Position numbers and translations under genes: made by a program. A stretch of DNA of 64,000 bases from Candidatus Rokuibacteriota bacterium (GTDB taxonomy: Bacteria; Methylomirabilota; Methylomirabilia; Rokubacteriales; CSP1-6), in contig QHSP01000016.1 in NCBI GenBank assembly GCA_003220495.1, positions 1 to 64,000 of the forward strand. The letters run 5' to 3'. Below are positions 18,829-27,387 of the stretch, in pieces. The notes beneath the pieces were generated by a model, which did not search any database, was not told the DNA's origin, and was given only the letters and a program-made list of their open reading frames with translations. Positions within the stretch are counted from its first letter, which is position 1. Each line of letters starts with the position of its first letter.

Positions 18829-19608
18829 TCAGCCGAACTTGGCGCGCTCTTCTCGTCGATACGATCGGACTGCGAGCGTCAGGAACACCACCGTATAGCC
18901 CCCGAGCCACAGCAAGCTCACGCCGAGCGACTCCCGCCCGGCGCCGAGCGCGCTCCACGCGAGCTGGGCGTAGTGGTAGGTCGGCAGATAGGGCGCCATG
19001 GTCTGGATGAAAGCCGGCAGCTGATTGAGCGGCACGAAGAGCCCGGACGCGAACGACAGCGGCAAATAGATGAGGTTCGCGAGCGCGGGCGCCGCGTTGG
19101 GCCCCGACCAGTAGCCGATCGCGAAGCCCAGCGCGATGAACGGCAGCGAGCCGGCGAGGAGCCGCACGATGATCGTGGCCCACACGGCCGGCGTCTGATG
19201 GATCCCGCCGGCGACGATGCCGAAGGCGATCAGCAGCACCAGGGCCACGAGCGAGAACAGCAGGGCGGTCAGAACCTTGGCCAGCATGAACACGAGCGGC
19301 GGGAGCGGGCTCGCCCGCATCAGCCGGTCGATCTTCATCCCGCGCTCGTTGGCGACGCCGATTCCAAAGCCGTAGACCATCACGTTGCCGACCGCGTACG
19401 CGCCGAACGACGCGAGGAGATAGGCACCGATGCTCACGCCGTCCGCGCGCCGCACGTGCGCGACCGGCAGGCCAAAGAAGGTGAAGAATACGATCGGCAG
19501 GGCGAGATTCGTGACGCTGAAGGCGGGAACACGCCAGCGCATCAGGAGCTCGCTCCTGGTCTGGGCCAACAGCATGTTCAGCACGGGCGCCACGGCCGGA
19601 GTGGTCAT
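18829..19608 (-). CDS. ABC-2 type transporter permease
   Basis: A 259-residue membrane protein with about six helices (for example LALPIVFFTFFGLPVA and LFSLVALVLLIAFGIVAGG), matching the ABC-2 permease fold used for export of drugs, lipids or glycans. The FGIGVANERGMKIDRLMRASPLPP loop is typical of the family. Its ATG overlaps the stop of the ATPase gene (ATGA), so the two form one exporter. The cargo is unknown. Confidence 0.88.
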   Translation of the reverse strand: MTTPAVAPVLNMLLAQTRSELLMRWRVPAFSVTNLALPIVFFTFFGLPVAHVRRADGVSIGAYLLASFGAYAVGNVMVYGFGIGVANERGMKIDRLMRASPLPPLVFMLAKVLTALLFSLVALVLLIAFGIVAGGIHQTPAVWATIIVRLLAGSLPFIALGFAIGYWSGPNAAPALANLIYLPLSFASGLFVPLNQLPAFIQTMAPYLPTYHYAQLAWSALGAGRESLGVSLLWLGGYTVVFLTLAVRSYRREERAKFG

Positions 19609-20489
19609 GGGCGCCTCGTCAAGCCGAGAAACGCCTCCTCGAGATCGGCGCCGGTAACCTCGAGGTCGCGCACGACCACGCCGCGCTCGAACAGCGCGCG
19701 CAGGACCGCCTCGGGCTCGTTACTCAAGAGATGGACGCGATGGTCGGCGATCTCGAGATTCTGGACCGGCAGCCCATTGAAGGTCGACGCGCCGAGCGCC
19801 GTCTCGGGCCGGAAGTTGATGCGCTTGCTCGGGATCCGCGACTTGATCTCGCGCGGCGTCGCGTCGGCGATGACGACGCCGCGATCGATCACGACGATCC
19901 GATGCGCCAGCCGATCGGCTTCCTCCAGATAGTGCGTGGTGAGCACGATCGTCTTGCCGGCGGCGGAGAGCGATCGGATGCTCTCGAGGACTGCGCGACG
20001 CGTCTCCACGTCCATGCCGACGGTCGGCTCGTCGAGGAAGAGCGCCTCTGGATCGCCACACACGGCGAGGGCGAAGTAGAGGCGCTGGCGCTCGCCTCCG
20101 GAGAGCGTGCCGATTCGCGCGTCGGCCTTGGCGTCGAGCCCGGCCAGCGCGATCGCCCGGGCCGTCGGCAGCGGCGACGGGTAGTAAGCGCGGAAGACGT
20201 CGACGATCTCACTCACGGTGAGCACGCCCGTCGTCCCGGATTCTTGCAGCATCACCCCGCAACGGCTCCGCGCGCGCCGGTCGTTGGGATCGAGGCCGAA
20301 GAGCCTCGCCTGCCCCGCGGTCGGCCGTCGCAGACCGAGCATCAACGCGATCGACGTCGTCTTGCCGGCGCCGTTCGGCCCGAGTAGGGCCACCAGCTCG
20401 CCCGGGCCGATCGTGAGGTCGACGCCCTTCAGCGCCTCGACCTCCCCGAACCGCTTGCGCGCCCCCCGAAGCTCCACCACCGGCATCAT
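19605..20489 (-). CDS. ABC-2 type transporter ATP-binding protein
   Basis: A 294-residue ATPase powering the adjacent ABC-2 permease. Walker A is GPNGAGKTT, the signature LSGGERQRLYFALAV, Walker B ALFLDEPTVGMD, and the switch His lies in VLTTHYLEEADRLA. A C-terminal domain of about 80 residues follows, as in CcmA/NodI-like drug exporters. I start at MMPVVELRGARKRFG (ATG 20489), where family homology begins. The frame is open further upstream but the extra residues look non-coding and would cover the tandem repeat at 20495. Confidence 0.9.
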   Translation of the reverse strand: MMPVVELRGARKRFGEVEALKGVDLTIGPGELVALLGPNGAGKTTSIALMLGLRRPTAGQARLFGLDPNDRRARSRCGVMLQESGTTGVLTVSEIVDVFRAYYPSPLPTARAIALAGLDAKADARIGTLSGGERQRLYFALAVCGDPEALFLDEPTVGMDVETRRAVLESIRSLSAAGKTIVLTTHYLEEADRLAHRIVVIDRGVVIADATPREIKSRIPSKRINFRPETALGASTFNGLPVQNLEIADHRVHLLSNEPEAVLRALFERGVVVRDLEVTGADLEEAFLGLTRRP

Positions 20490-20494
20490 CGCGC

Positions 20495-20524
20495 CCCGAT
20501 TATCAACCACCCGATTATCAACCA
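20495..20524. repeat. Exact tandem 15-mer (CCCGATTATCAACCA x2) before the ABC-ATPase start
   Basis: Two identical 15-base copies stand head to tail at 20495-20509 and 20510-20524, in the region between the divergent ABC exporter and the AsmA-like gene. Read toward the ATPase gene each copy contains TTGATAAT, so the duplication repeats a possible -10 hexamer (GATAAT). The nearer copy sits about 8 bases before the ATG. It could be a duplicated operator or promoter. The rest of this 208-base gap holds an A/T run at 20627-20634 and nothing else I recognise. Confidence 0.5.
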
Positions 20525-20697
20525 GAAATGCGCCGTGCTCGAACGCGCATTTATCCGGCCTCTTCGACGCATCGAGGACTTCCCCAACGGGCGAGTCAGG
20601 GGAATCACTCACCGAGCCGACGCCACTTTTTTTGGCGTTCAGGGTAGTCACGAAGCCGGAACGGTGGGCATACTGAAATCAGCGAGGAGCACCAGGG

Positions 20698-23600
20698 ATG
20701 AAATCGCGCCGGTCGCTCATCGTGATCTCAGGCGTCCTGCTGTTACTGCTGGTCGGGGTCGCCGCGACACTCTATGCCCTCCCGACGCTCGCGCGGCGCG
20801 TCGCGGTCGCTCGACTCCACGCGATCACGAAGCGGCCGGTGACCATCGATCGAGTCGACGTCAAGCTGCTGAGCGGGCGGATCACGATCCACGGACTGCG
20901 CGTCGCGGAGCCTGACGGGGGCACGCCGTTCGCGGACTGCGAGCTGCTCGACGCTCGGCTGAACCTGCTTTCGCTCGCGCGGGGCCACATCTGGGTCCGA
21001 GAGCTGGTCTTGCGCAAGCCAACCCTTCGCATCGTACGACTCGAGAGGCGCTTCAACTTCTCCGACCTCTTCGAAGGCGCGGAGACGACCCAGAAGCGAC
21101 TCGACGTCACCGTCGATCGGTTTGCGCTGGTCGATGGGACGGTCGCGTTCGAGGACCGCGCGCTGCCCGAACGGCGAACGTGGACGTCCGACGACATCCA
21201 GATCGAGGCCCATAACGTATCGACCTTGCGCGACGATGGGACCGTCGTCGCCAGCTCGATCACGGCTGGAGCGCCGAACCTGGTCCAGATCGAGCAATTC
21301 CGGCTCTACCCGATTCACCTCAAGGCGACGGTGACGGTGAAGGGGCTGGACCTCGCGCTCGCTCGGCTCTATCTGCCTGCGGATGCTCCGGTCGTGCTCG
21401 ATCGAGGTCGAGCGAGCTCCATCCTGAACGTCACGTTCGATGCGCGTGACGAGGTCCGGGCCGACCTGAACGGCGAGCTCGAGGATCTGGTGCTGGTCAA
21501 GCCCGGCGAGCGCGAGCCGGTGACGCGGATCCCGAAGCTGACGACGCGGCTCACCGACCTCACGTTCCAGCACGATCAGGTTCGGGTCGGCCAGCTCGAG
21601 GTGAAAGGCTCCGCCAACGTGCGCGACCCGAGAGCTCAACAGGGCGCGCGGTATCAGATTTCGACAATTCGCGCCAGCATCGCTGATGTCACGTGGCCGA
21701 TCACGACGCCGGGGCGGCTCGACGTGTTGACGGCTATCCCCGGCGGCGGAACGCTCGCGGTCTCGGGGATGCTGCGCCCACCGCCGGCACCCAGTCAGCT
21801 CCAGCTGCGGCTCAGAGATGTGGACGTCGGGGCCTGGAATCGGTTCCTGCCGATTACGGCCAAACTCAGCGGCCGAGGCGAAGCCGATCTTCGGATCAAC
21901 GAGCCGCTCTCCGCCGGCGTACCCACTCGGGTGAATGGCTCGATTGCCGTGAATCGCCTCGGCGTCAGGGACGCGCGGGAGGAGCTCATCGGCGCTCGCC
22001 GCGTGGAGGCGACCGGGCTCGAGGTGCAGTGGCCGGCGCGCCTGGGCGTGAAGCGGGTCGTCGTGAGCGGGCCGCGCGCGATCGTCGAGCGGGGCAAGGA
22101 GGGCAACTTCCCCCTGGGGGCTCTGTGGGATCGCCCTCCCGCCGCGCCGACCTCGGTGCCGTCGAGCGACGCGAGCAGCTCCGCCGCGAAAGCGCCTCGC
22201 GTCGACGTCGAAGAGATCGCGGTGCGCAACGGCGTGCTCTCGTGGCGAGACGAGACGGTCAAGCCTCGTGCGGCACTGGACGTCTCGCAGGTGGATGCCA
22301 CGGTCACCGGCGGCGGATGGCCGCTTCGACCGGTCGGTGTGAGGCTCGCCGTGCGTCCTCCCGGCGGTGGCCAGGTCCAGGTCACGGGCCGCGTGGGGGT
22401 CGATCCGTTGAGCGCGGACCTCCGCGTGCACGCGCGAGAAGCCGAGCTCGCGCACTACCAGCCGTACGTGCCTACACGGGCGCAATTCAGCGGCCGAGCG
22501 GATCTCGATCTCGCGGTCGTCCTTCCCGTCTTGTCCGAGCCGCAGGCGACCGTGCGCGGCGACGCCGTGTTCTCGCGGATGGACGTGCGCGACGGCCAGC
22601 GTACGGTGATGAGAATCGGTCGAGCCTCTGTCGCGGCTCTCGACATCGACTGGCCACGCAGCGTCAAGGCGCGCGAGCTTGCCCTCCGGCGGCCCTGGAT
22701 TCTGCTCGAGCGTGACCAGTCGGGCGCGTTACCGTTGGGCGCCCTGCTTGCTCCTGAGCAGGCGGCGGCGGCACAGACGCCGGACTCCGCTCAGACCTCG
22801 ACGGCGCCCCGGCCGAGCGCCAACGGCAGTAGCCAGCCGACGATTCCCGTCGTACTGAGCCATCTCGTCATCGAGGAAGGCGGCGCGCGCGTCGTCGATA
22901 GCGGCTTGACGCCGCCATTCGCGGTGGACATCGCCGATCTCGCCTCGCGGATCGACGGTCTCTCGACGGCGCCCGGCGCCAGGGCTGCCCGCATCGACAT
23001 GAAGGCGCGGGTCGGCGACGGCCAGCTCAGCTTTGCCGGCACGATCGGTCCCGTCACCGGTCCGCTCCGACTCGATCTGCAAGGCGAGCTTCGAGAATTC
23101 GCCGTGCCGCGGACGAACCCCTATCTGCTGAACGGGGTGGCGTGGGAAGCGCGCAATGGTTCGCTGACCACGAACATCCAGTGCCGGATCGACGGCGACA
23201 ATCTCCAGGCCAAGGCCGATGTCCTCGTGAGCCGATTGCAGCTGGCCCGCGCCGGCGGCCACGACGAGGCGCAAGCGCGGATCGGCCTGCCGCTCGGCAT
23301 GATCGCCTCGCTCATGAAAGACCGCCACGGCGACATTCATCTTGCGCTTCCGGTCGGCGGCCGCGTCCGCGACCCGCGTTTCGACTTCAAGGAGCTGATC
23401 TGGAGCACGCTGCGCCACGTGGCGCTGAACGCGATCACGGCGCCGGTCAGCTTGATCGGTCGGGTCAAATCGACCGCCGACTCACGCATCGAGCGGATCG
23501 AGATCGATCCGATCCGATTCGAGCCGAGTACCTCGACTCCGACGCCGGAAGGGCAGGAACAGCTCACGCGGCTGGTGGCATTTCTCGACCAGATGCCCGA

Positions 23601-24063
23601 GACGCGGCTGACGGCCTCGGCGGTGGTGTCACGACGTGACCTCGCGGCGATGAAGCAACCGAACCTCGACGCGGCCATCAGCCGGGCTGCGCTCGAGGGG
23701 CGAATTTCTCCCGAGGCGGCCGCGGCGCGCCTGTTCCAGGAGCGCTTTCCCGGACAGCCGCTCCCCGAAACGCCCGACGCCATCCGGGCCGCGCTCCTGG
23801 AAGGCGAGACGCTGCCGGCGGACGCGGTCTCGACGCTCGCCGACAAGCGATTGGAGCTCGTGCGGACGACCATCAAAAAAGCGGGGATCGATCCCGCGCG
23901 ACTGCTCGAGGACAACCGTGCCGAAGTCGCTCAGGCGGACGAACCGCAAGTCCGGCTCGATCTCGCGGAATCCGAGAATCCGCGCAGCCCCGGACGGCGT
24001 GCTCCCGAGTTTCTCCGACGACTGACGAGCGACGCGAGCCTGGGCTCGAGATCTTCGCGATGA
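20698..24063 (+). CDS. AsmA/DUF748-like envelope protein with internal repeats
   Basis: A 1121-residue protein with one N-terminal membrane anchor (residues 6-28, VISGVLLLLLVGVAATLYAL) and a long beta-rich periplasmic body. The start VARLHAITKRPVTIDRVDVKLLSGRITIHGL is the AsmA/DUF748 signature. Two repeats about 207 residues apart are visible: residues near 375 (RFLPITAKLSGRGEADLRI) and near 582 (PYVPTRAQFSGRADLDLAV), each followed by an LGVRD/MDVRD strand and a PLGALW/PLGALL strand. Family members such as YhdP and AsmA are bridge-like proteins linked to lipid transport between membranes. A Ser/Pro/Ala linker lies near residues 480-500 and another near 690-715. It overlaps the BON lipoprotein gene by 4 bases. 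Confidence 0.85.
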   Translation: MKSRRSLIVISGVLLLLLVGVAATLYALPTLARRVAVARLHAITKRPVTIDRVDVKLLSGRITIHGLRVAEPDGGTPFADCELLDARLNLLSLARGHIWVRELVLRKPTLRIVRLERRFNFSDLFEGAETTQKRLDVTVDRFALVDGTVAFEDRALPERRTWTSDDIQIEAHNVSTLRDDGTVVASSITAGAPNLVQIEQFRLYPIHLKATVTVKGLDLALARLYLPADAPVVLDRGRASSILNVTFDARDEVRADLNGELEDLVLVKPGEREPVTRIPKLTTRLTDLTFQHDQVRVGQLEVKGSANVRDPRAQQGARYQISTIRASIADVTWPITTPGRLDVLTAIPGGGTLAVSGMLRPPPAPSQLQLRLRDVDVGAWNRFLPITAKLSGRGEADLRINEPLSAGVPTRVNGSIAVNRLGVRDAREELIGARRVEATGLEVQWPARLGVKRVVVSGPRAIVERGKEGNFPLGALWDRPPAAPTSVPSSDASSSAAKAPRVDVEEIAVRNGVLSWRDETVKPRAALDVSQVDATVTGGGWPLRPVGVRLAVRPPGGGQVQVTGRVGVDPLSADLRVHAREAELAHYQPYVPTRAQFSGRADLDLAVVLPVLSEPQATVRGDAVFSRMDVRDGQRTVMRIGRASVAALDIDWPRSVKARELALRRPWILLERDQSGALPLGALLAPEQAAAAQTPDSAQTSTAPRPSANGSSQPTIPVVLSHLVIEEGGARVVDSGLTPPFAVDIADLASRIDGLSTAPGARAARIDMKARVGDGQLSFAGTIGPVTGPLRLDLQGELREFAVPRTNPYLLNGVAWEARNGSLTTNIQCRIDGDNLQAKADVLVSRLQLARAGGHDEAQARIGLPLGMIASLMKDRHGDIHLALPVGGRVRDPRFDFKELIWSTLRHVALNAITAPVSLIGRVKSTADSRIERIEIDPIRFEPSTSTPTPEGQEQLTRLVAFLDQMPETRLTASAVVSRRDLAAMKQPNLDAAISRAALEGRISPEAAAARLFQERFPGQPLPETPDAIRAALLEGETLPADAVSTLADKRLELVRTTIKKAGIDPARLLEDNRAEVAQADEPQVRLDLAESENPRSPGRRAPEFLRRLTSDASLGSRSSR

Positions 24064-24371
24064 CCGTGAGCCATCGCGTGGTGTGGCGCCCGCTCCTCGT
24101 CATGATCGTCGCCGTCGTGATCGGCGGCGGATGCGCCACCGTCGATCCGTGGACGGATACCCGGATCGAGTCCGAGGTCAAGGCGCGCCTGGTCGACCAG
24201 CACGAAGCCAACCTGACCCGTCTCGGTGTGGTGAGCCGAGAGGCGACGGTCTATCTCAGCGGAGCGGTGGAGTCGGAGGATCAAAAGGCGAAGGCCGAGA
24301 CGGTCGCCAAGACCGTTCCCGGCGTCAAGCGCGTCGTCAGCACGCTCGAGGTCCGCTCGCGACCTGAGTAG
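24060..24371 (+). CDS. BON-domain lipoprotein
   Basis: A 103-residue secreted lipoprotein. The leader MIVAVVIGGGC gives a lipobox ending at Cys24 or so, and the remainder is one BON domain (RIESEVKARLVDQ ... ATVYLSGAVESEDQKAKAETVAKTVPGVKRVVSTLEV). BON domains bind phospholipids and peptidoglycan-linked partners. Its ATG overlaps the stop of the AsmA-like gene, which suggests that both work in the same envelope process. It resembles single-BON relatives of OsmY/DolP. Confidence 0.9.
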   Translation: MTVSHRVVWRPLLVMIVAVVIGGGCATVDPWTDTRIESEVKARLVDQHEANLTRLGVVSREATVYLSGAVESEDQKAKAETVAKTVPGVKRVVSTLEVRSRPE

Positions 24372-24418
24372 TTTCGCCCGGGGCTCCGATCCTGTATTCT
24401 CGCTGCAATCGGCGATGG

Positions 24419-24424
24419 TATAGT
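24419..24424 (+). promoter_or_regulatory. Putative -10 box (TATAGT) for ilvE
   Basis: TATAGT matches five of six consensus positions and lies in the only gap between the BON gene and ilvE. No convincing -35 box accompanies it. Transcription would start near 24431 and run through the hairpin repeat at 24425-24469. Confidence 0.35.
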
Positions 24425-24469
24425 CGCGCCTCGGCCGGCGGGGGAGCCCCGCGACGGCCTGCAGCGCGC
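24425..24469 (-). repeat. GC-rich hairpin repeat, copy 1 (inverted orientation)
   Basis: Read on the minus strand it contains GCAGGCCGTCGCGGGGC, then a short variable loop region, then GGCCGAGGCGCG. The same two blocks flank a different centre in the copy at 46705-46752. The centre can pair as CGGGG/CCCCG. It ends 22 bases before the ilvE start codon. Confidence 0.6.
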
Positions 24470-24491
24470 AGACCACAAAGGAGCCCGGCCC

Positions 24492-25415
24492 ATGAAAGAG
24501 CTCAACATCTGGATGAACGGCAAGCTCGTGCCCCAGGCGCAGGCCGTCCTGCCCGTGAACACGGCCGCCGTATTTTACGCGACCAACGTATTCGAAGGGC
24601 TCCGCGCCTACTGGAACGCCGCCGACGACGAGGTGTACTCCTTCCGTCTGCCCGAGCACTTCCAGCGCTTCCGGGAGTCGATGAAGATGATGCGCTTCAC
24701 GATTCCCTACAGCGACCTCGACCTCTACGAGGCCGTCCGCCAGGTGCTTTCCGGAAACGAGATCAAGGAAGACGTGCACATGCACATGTGCGCGTACGTC
24801 ACCGGCACCGGACTCAACGCCACGACGCCGACCGGGATCTACATCAACCCGCGGCGCCGGCCGCGCGTCGAGGAAGGCAGCGGGCTCAAGTGCTGCGTGA
24901 GCTCGTGGGCGCGCACGTCGGACAACGCGATCCCCATTCGCCTGAAGTGCGGCGCCAACTACCAGAACGGCCGACTGGCGACGTTGCAGGCGAACGCCGA
25001 CGGCTACGATCAGCCGATATTGTTGAACAAGGAAGGCCACGTCGCCGAGGGCACCGGGGCGACGTTCTTCATGGTCCGAAAGGGCCGGCTCGTCACGCCG
25101 CCGATCACCGCGGACATTCTCGAGAGCATCACGCGGACGACCTTGATGGACTCGATCTGCCCCGAGCTGCTCGGCATGGGGGTGGTCGAGCGCGAGATCG
25201 ATCGCACCGAGCTCTACGTGGCCGACGAGGCGTTCCTCTGCGGCAGCGGCTACGAGATCACGCCGATCCTCTCGATCGACCGGTTCCCGCTCGGCGACGG
25301 CAAGGTCGGCCCGATCACGGCTCGTCTCACCCGGGCCTACATGGACATCGTGCGCGGCGTCGACACGCGGTTCCCGGAGTGGCGGACGCCGACCTATCGC
25401 CCCGTGAGGGTCTAG
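24492..25415 (+). CDS. ilvE: Branched-chain amino acid aminotransferase
   Basis: A 307-residue fold-type IV PLP enzyme catalysing the last step of valine, leucine and isoleucine synthesis, and the first step of their breakdown, with 2-oxoglutarate/glutamate. FEGLRAYW, the PLP lysine in IRLKCGANYQNG, and the phosphate-binding region SITRTTLMDS are in the expected order, and length is typical. AAAGGAG precedes the ATG by 8 bases. The following acyl-CoA dehydrogenase and enoyl-CoA hydratase would fit branched-chain acyl-CoA oxidation, so a catabolic role is plausible. Confidence 0.93.
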   Translation: MKELNIWMNGKLVPQAQAVLPVNTAAVFYATNVFEGLRAYWNAADDEVYSFRLPEHFQRFRESMKMMRFTIPYSDLDLYEAVRQVLSGNEIKEDVHMHMCAYVTGTGLNATTPTGIYINPRRRPRVEEGSGLKCCVSSWARTSDNAIPIRLKCGANYQNGRLATLQANADGYDQPILLNKEGHVAEGTGATFFMVRKGRLVTPPITADILESITRTTLMDSICPELLGMGVVEREIDRTELYVADEAFLCGSGYEITPILSIDRFPLGDGKVGPITARLTRAYMDIVRGVDTRFPEWRTPTYRPVRV

Positions 25416-26581
25416 CAACGCCGCACTTTCCCGGGTTCCGACTGCCGGACGAGCTGCTCGCGCTGCGCGAGCAGATCCGACGGGTCGTGCGCGACGAGGT
25501 GATTCCCGTCGAGCAGCGCATCGACCCTGACGCGCCCGAGCTGCCCCAGGACGACTACCAGAAGATCGCGGCCAAGACGAAGGCCGCGGGGCTCTGGGCG
25601 CTCGGCGCCCCCGAGCAGTACGGGGGCGGCGGCCTCGACACGTTCTCGATGTGCGTGGCGCTCGAGGAGATGTCGCAGCACCGGATGGGGCTCTACAACC
25701 CTGGCTGCGGCGTCTTCGGGCGCTATCCGCCCCCGGCGATCTGGGCGGGCAGCAAGGAGCAGATCGCGAAGTACGCCGTGCCGACCATTCGCGAAGGCCT
25801 GAAGACGTTCTTCGCCATCACGGAGCCGTCCGGCGGCTCCGATCCGGCCGGCGCGATCCAGACCCGCGCCGAGAAGCGCGGCGATCGCTGGGTGCTGAAC
25901 GGGCGCAAGGTCTTCGCCTCGCGCGCCCACGACGCGCCGTGGGGCCTGGTGTGGGCGCGCACCGACAAGACCAAGGGCCGCGGCGGCATCTCGTGCTTCA
26001 TCCTCGAGCACGGCACGCCGGGCTTCACCGCGCGGCCCATCAAGGTCATCAGGACGTCGGCGATTCCGAACGACGTCACCCTGGAGGACTGCGAGGTCCC
26101 CGCCGAGAACCTCGTCGGCGCCGAGGGCCAGGGGCTCGACCTCGCCTTCGATCTGCTCGTGAAGAACCGATTCCCGTACTCGGCGTGCAACCTGGGCGTG
26201 GCCGTCGCCGCGCATCGCATGGCCATCGCGCACGCCAAGCAGCGCTCGACCTTCGGCGCGCCGCTCTCCCAGCGCCAGGCGATCCAGTGGATGCTCGCGG
26301 ACGCCGAGGTCGAGCTGCGCGCGTGCCGCTGGATCATCTGGGAGGGCGCGTGGAAAGCCGACCGCGGTGAGGACGCGCGGGTCGAGGCCTCGATCGCCAA
26401 GCTCTACTCGAGCGAGGTGCTCGGGCGCGTCGTCGACGCCGCGGTGCAGATCCACGGCGCCTACGGCGTCTCGAAAGAATTTCCGCTCGAGCGCTGGTAC
26501 CGTGAAGCGCGCGTGCGCCGCATCGGCGAGGGGCCGTCCGAGGTCCACCGCATGGTGATCGCGCGCTCGCTTTTCCGCTAG
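25379..26581 (+). CDS. Acyl-CoA dehydrogenase
   Basis: A roughly 400-residue FAD enzyme that introduces the alpha-beta double bond into an acyl-CoA. Seen are the FAD-contacting FFAITEPSGGSDPAGAIQTRA, the WVLNGRKVFASRAHDA strand, QRSTFGAPLSQRQAIQWMLAD, VQIHGAYGVSKEFPLERWYREARV, and the C-terminal IGEGPSEVHR with the glutamate of the catalytic-base region. No ATG is available. The best in-frame start is the GTG at 25379, inside the last 37 bases of ilvE, and family homology begins soon after (FRLPDELLALREQIRRVV). A CTG at 25442 is the alternative. Confidence 0.88.
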   Translation: MADADLSPREGLATPHFPGFRLPDELLALREQIRRVVRDEVIPVEQRIDPDAPELPQDDYQKIAAKTKAAGLWALGAPEQYGGGGLDTFSMCVALEEMSQHRMGLYNPGCGVFGRYPPPAIWAGSKEQIAKYAVPTIREGLKTFFAITEPSGGSDPAGAIQTRAEKRGDRWVLNGRKVFASRAHDAPWGLVWARTDKTKGRGGISCFILEHGTPGFTARPIKVIRTSAIPNDVTLEDCEVPAENLVGAEGQGLDLAFDLLVKNRFPYSACNLGVAVAAHRMAIAHAKQRSTFGAPLSQRQAIQWMLADAEVELRACRWIIWEGAWKADRGEDARVEASIAKLYSSEVLGRVVDAAVQIHGAYGVSKEFPLERWYREARVRRIGEGPSEVHRMVIARSLFR

Positions 26582-26597
26582 ACCCGAGGGGCACGCC

Positions 26598-27371
26598 ATG
26601 GCCGACGAGATCCTGTACGCGGTCGCCGACGGCGTCGCGACGATCACGCTGAACCGTCCCGAGCGGCGGAACGCGCTGAACACCGCCCTCATGGACGCTC
26701 TCGGCCGCCGCTTCGACGCGCTCGAGCGCGACCCGAGCGTCCGGGCCGTCGTGATCCGGGGCGCCGGCGCCGCGTTCTGCTCGGGCCGCGACCTCGAGGA
26801 GATGAGCCGGCGACAGGACGACGGGCTCGAGCCCGAGGCCGACGTGATCAGCCTGTTCCAGCAGATCGAAGTCTCACGGCACCCGACGATCGCGATGGTC
26901 CACGGCGCGGCCTATGCGGGCGGGTGCGAGCTCGCGCTCCACTGCGATTTCCGCGTCGCCGCCGATTCGGCGCGCTTCGCGATGCCGCTGGCCCGCATCG
27001 GGCTCGTGGTGCCCTTCGCCCTCGGCCAGAAGCTCGTCGAGATCATCGGCCCGGCCTTCACGCGACAGATTCTGTTGACCGGTCAGCCGGTCGACGCCCG
27101 GCGCGCCTACGAGATGGGGATGGTCCACACCGTCGTGCCGGCCGCGGAGCTGGAGAAGGCCACCGATGACCTGGCGCGGACGATTGCCGGGAATGCTCCC
27201 CTCTCGCTCGCGGGAATGAAGTCGACGATTCGCCGGGCGCTCTCGTTGCGCGAGCGTCTCGACCACAAGGACCTGGACGAGCTCGCGCGGCACGCCCGCG
27301 CCAGCGCCGACGCGCGAGAGGGCGTCCGGGCAATGCTCGAGCATCGCCCGCCTACCTTCCGCGGCCAGTAG
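26598..27371 (+). CDS. Enoyl-CoA hydratase/isomerase family protein
   Basis: A 257-residue crotonase-fold protein. It has the N-terminal TLNRPERRNALNTALMD, the oxyanion-hole segment GAAFCSGRDLEEMS, and the second loop HGAAYAGGCELALHCDFRVAA. It would hydrate the enoyl-CoA made by the acyl-CoA dehydrogenase encoded 16 bases upstream, forming a short beta-oxidation operon. GAGGGGCACGCC precedes the ATG. Confidence 0.92.
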   Translation: MADEILYAVADGVATITLNRPERRNALNTALMDALGRRFDALERDPSVRAVVIRGAGAAFCSGRDLEEMSRRQDDGLEPEADVISLFQQIEVSRHPTIAMVHGAAYAGGCELALHCDFRVAADSARFAMPLARIGLVVPFALGQKLVEIIGPAFTRQILLTGQPVDARRAYEMGMVHTVVPAAELEKATDDLARTIAGNAPLSLAGMKSTIRRALSLRERLDHKDLDELARHARASADAREGVRAMLEHRPPTFRGQ

Positions 27372-27387
27372 CGGGCTCAGCGCCCGC
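27371..27387. terminator. Short GC hairpin between convergent genes (bidirectional terminator-like)
   Basis: GCGGGC-TCAGC-GCCCGC forms a perfect 6-bp stem spanning the end of the enoyl-CoA hydratase gene and the end of the opposing metzincin-like gene. It has no T run, so it is a weak or factor-dependent terminator at best. Confidence 0.4.
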
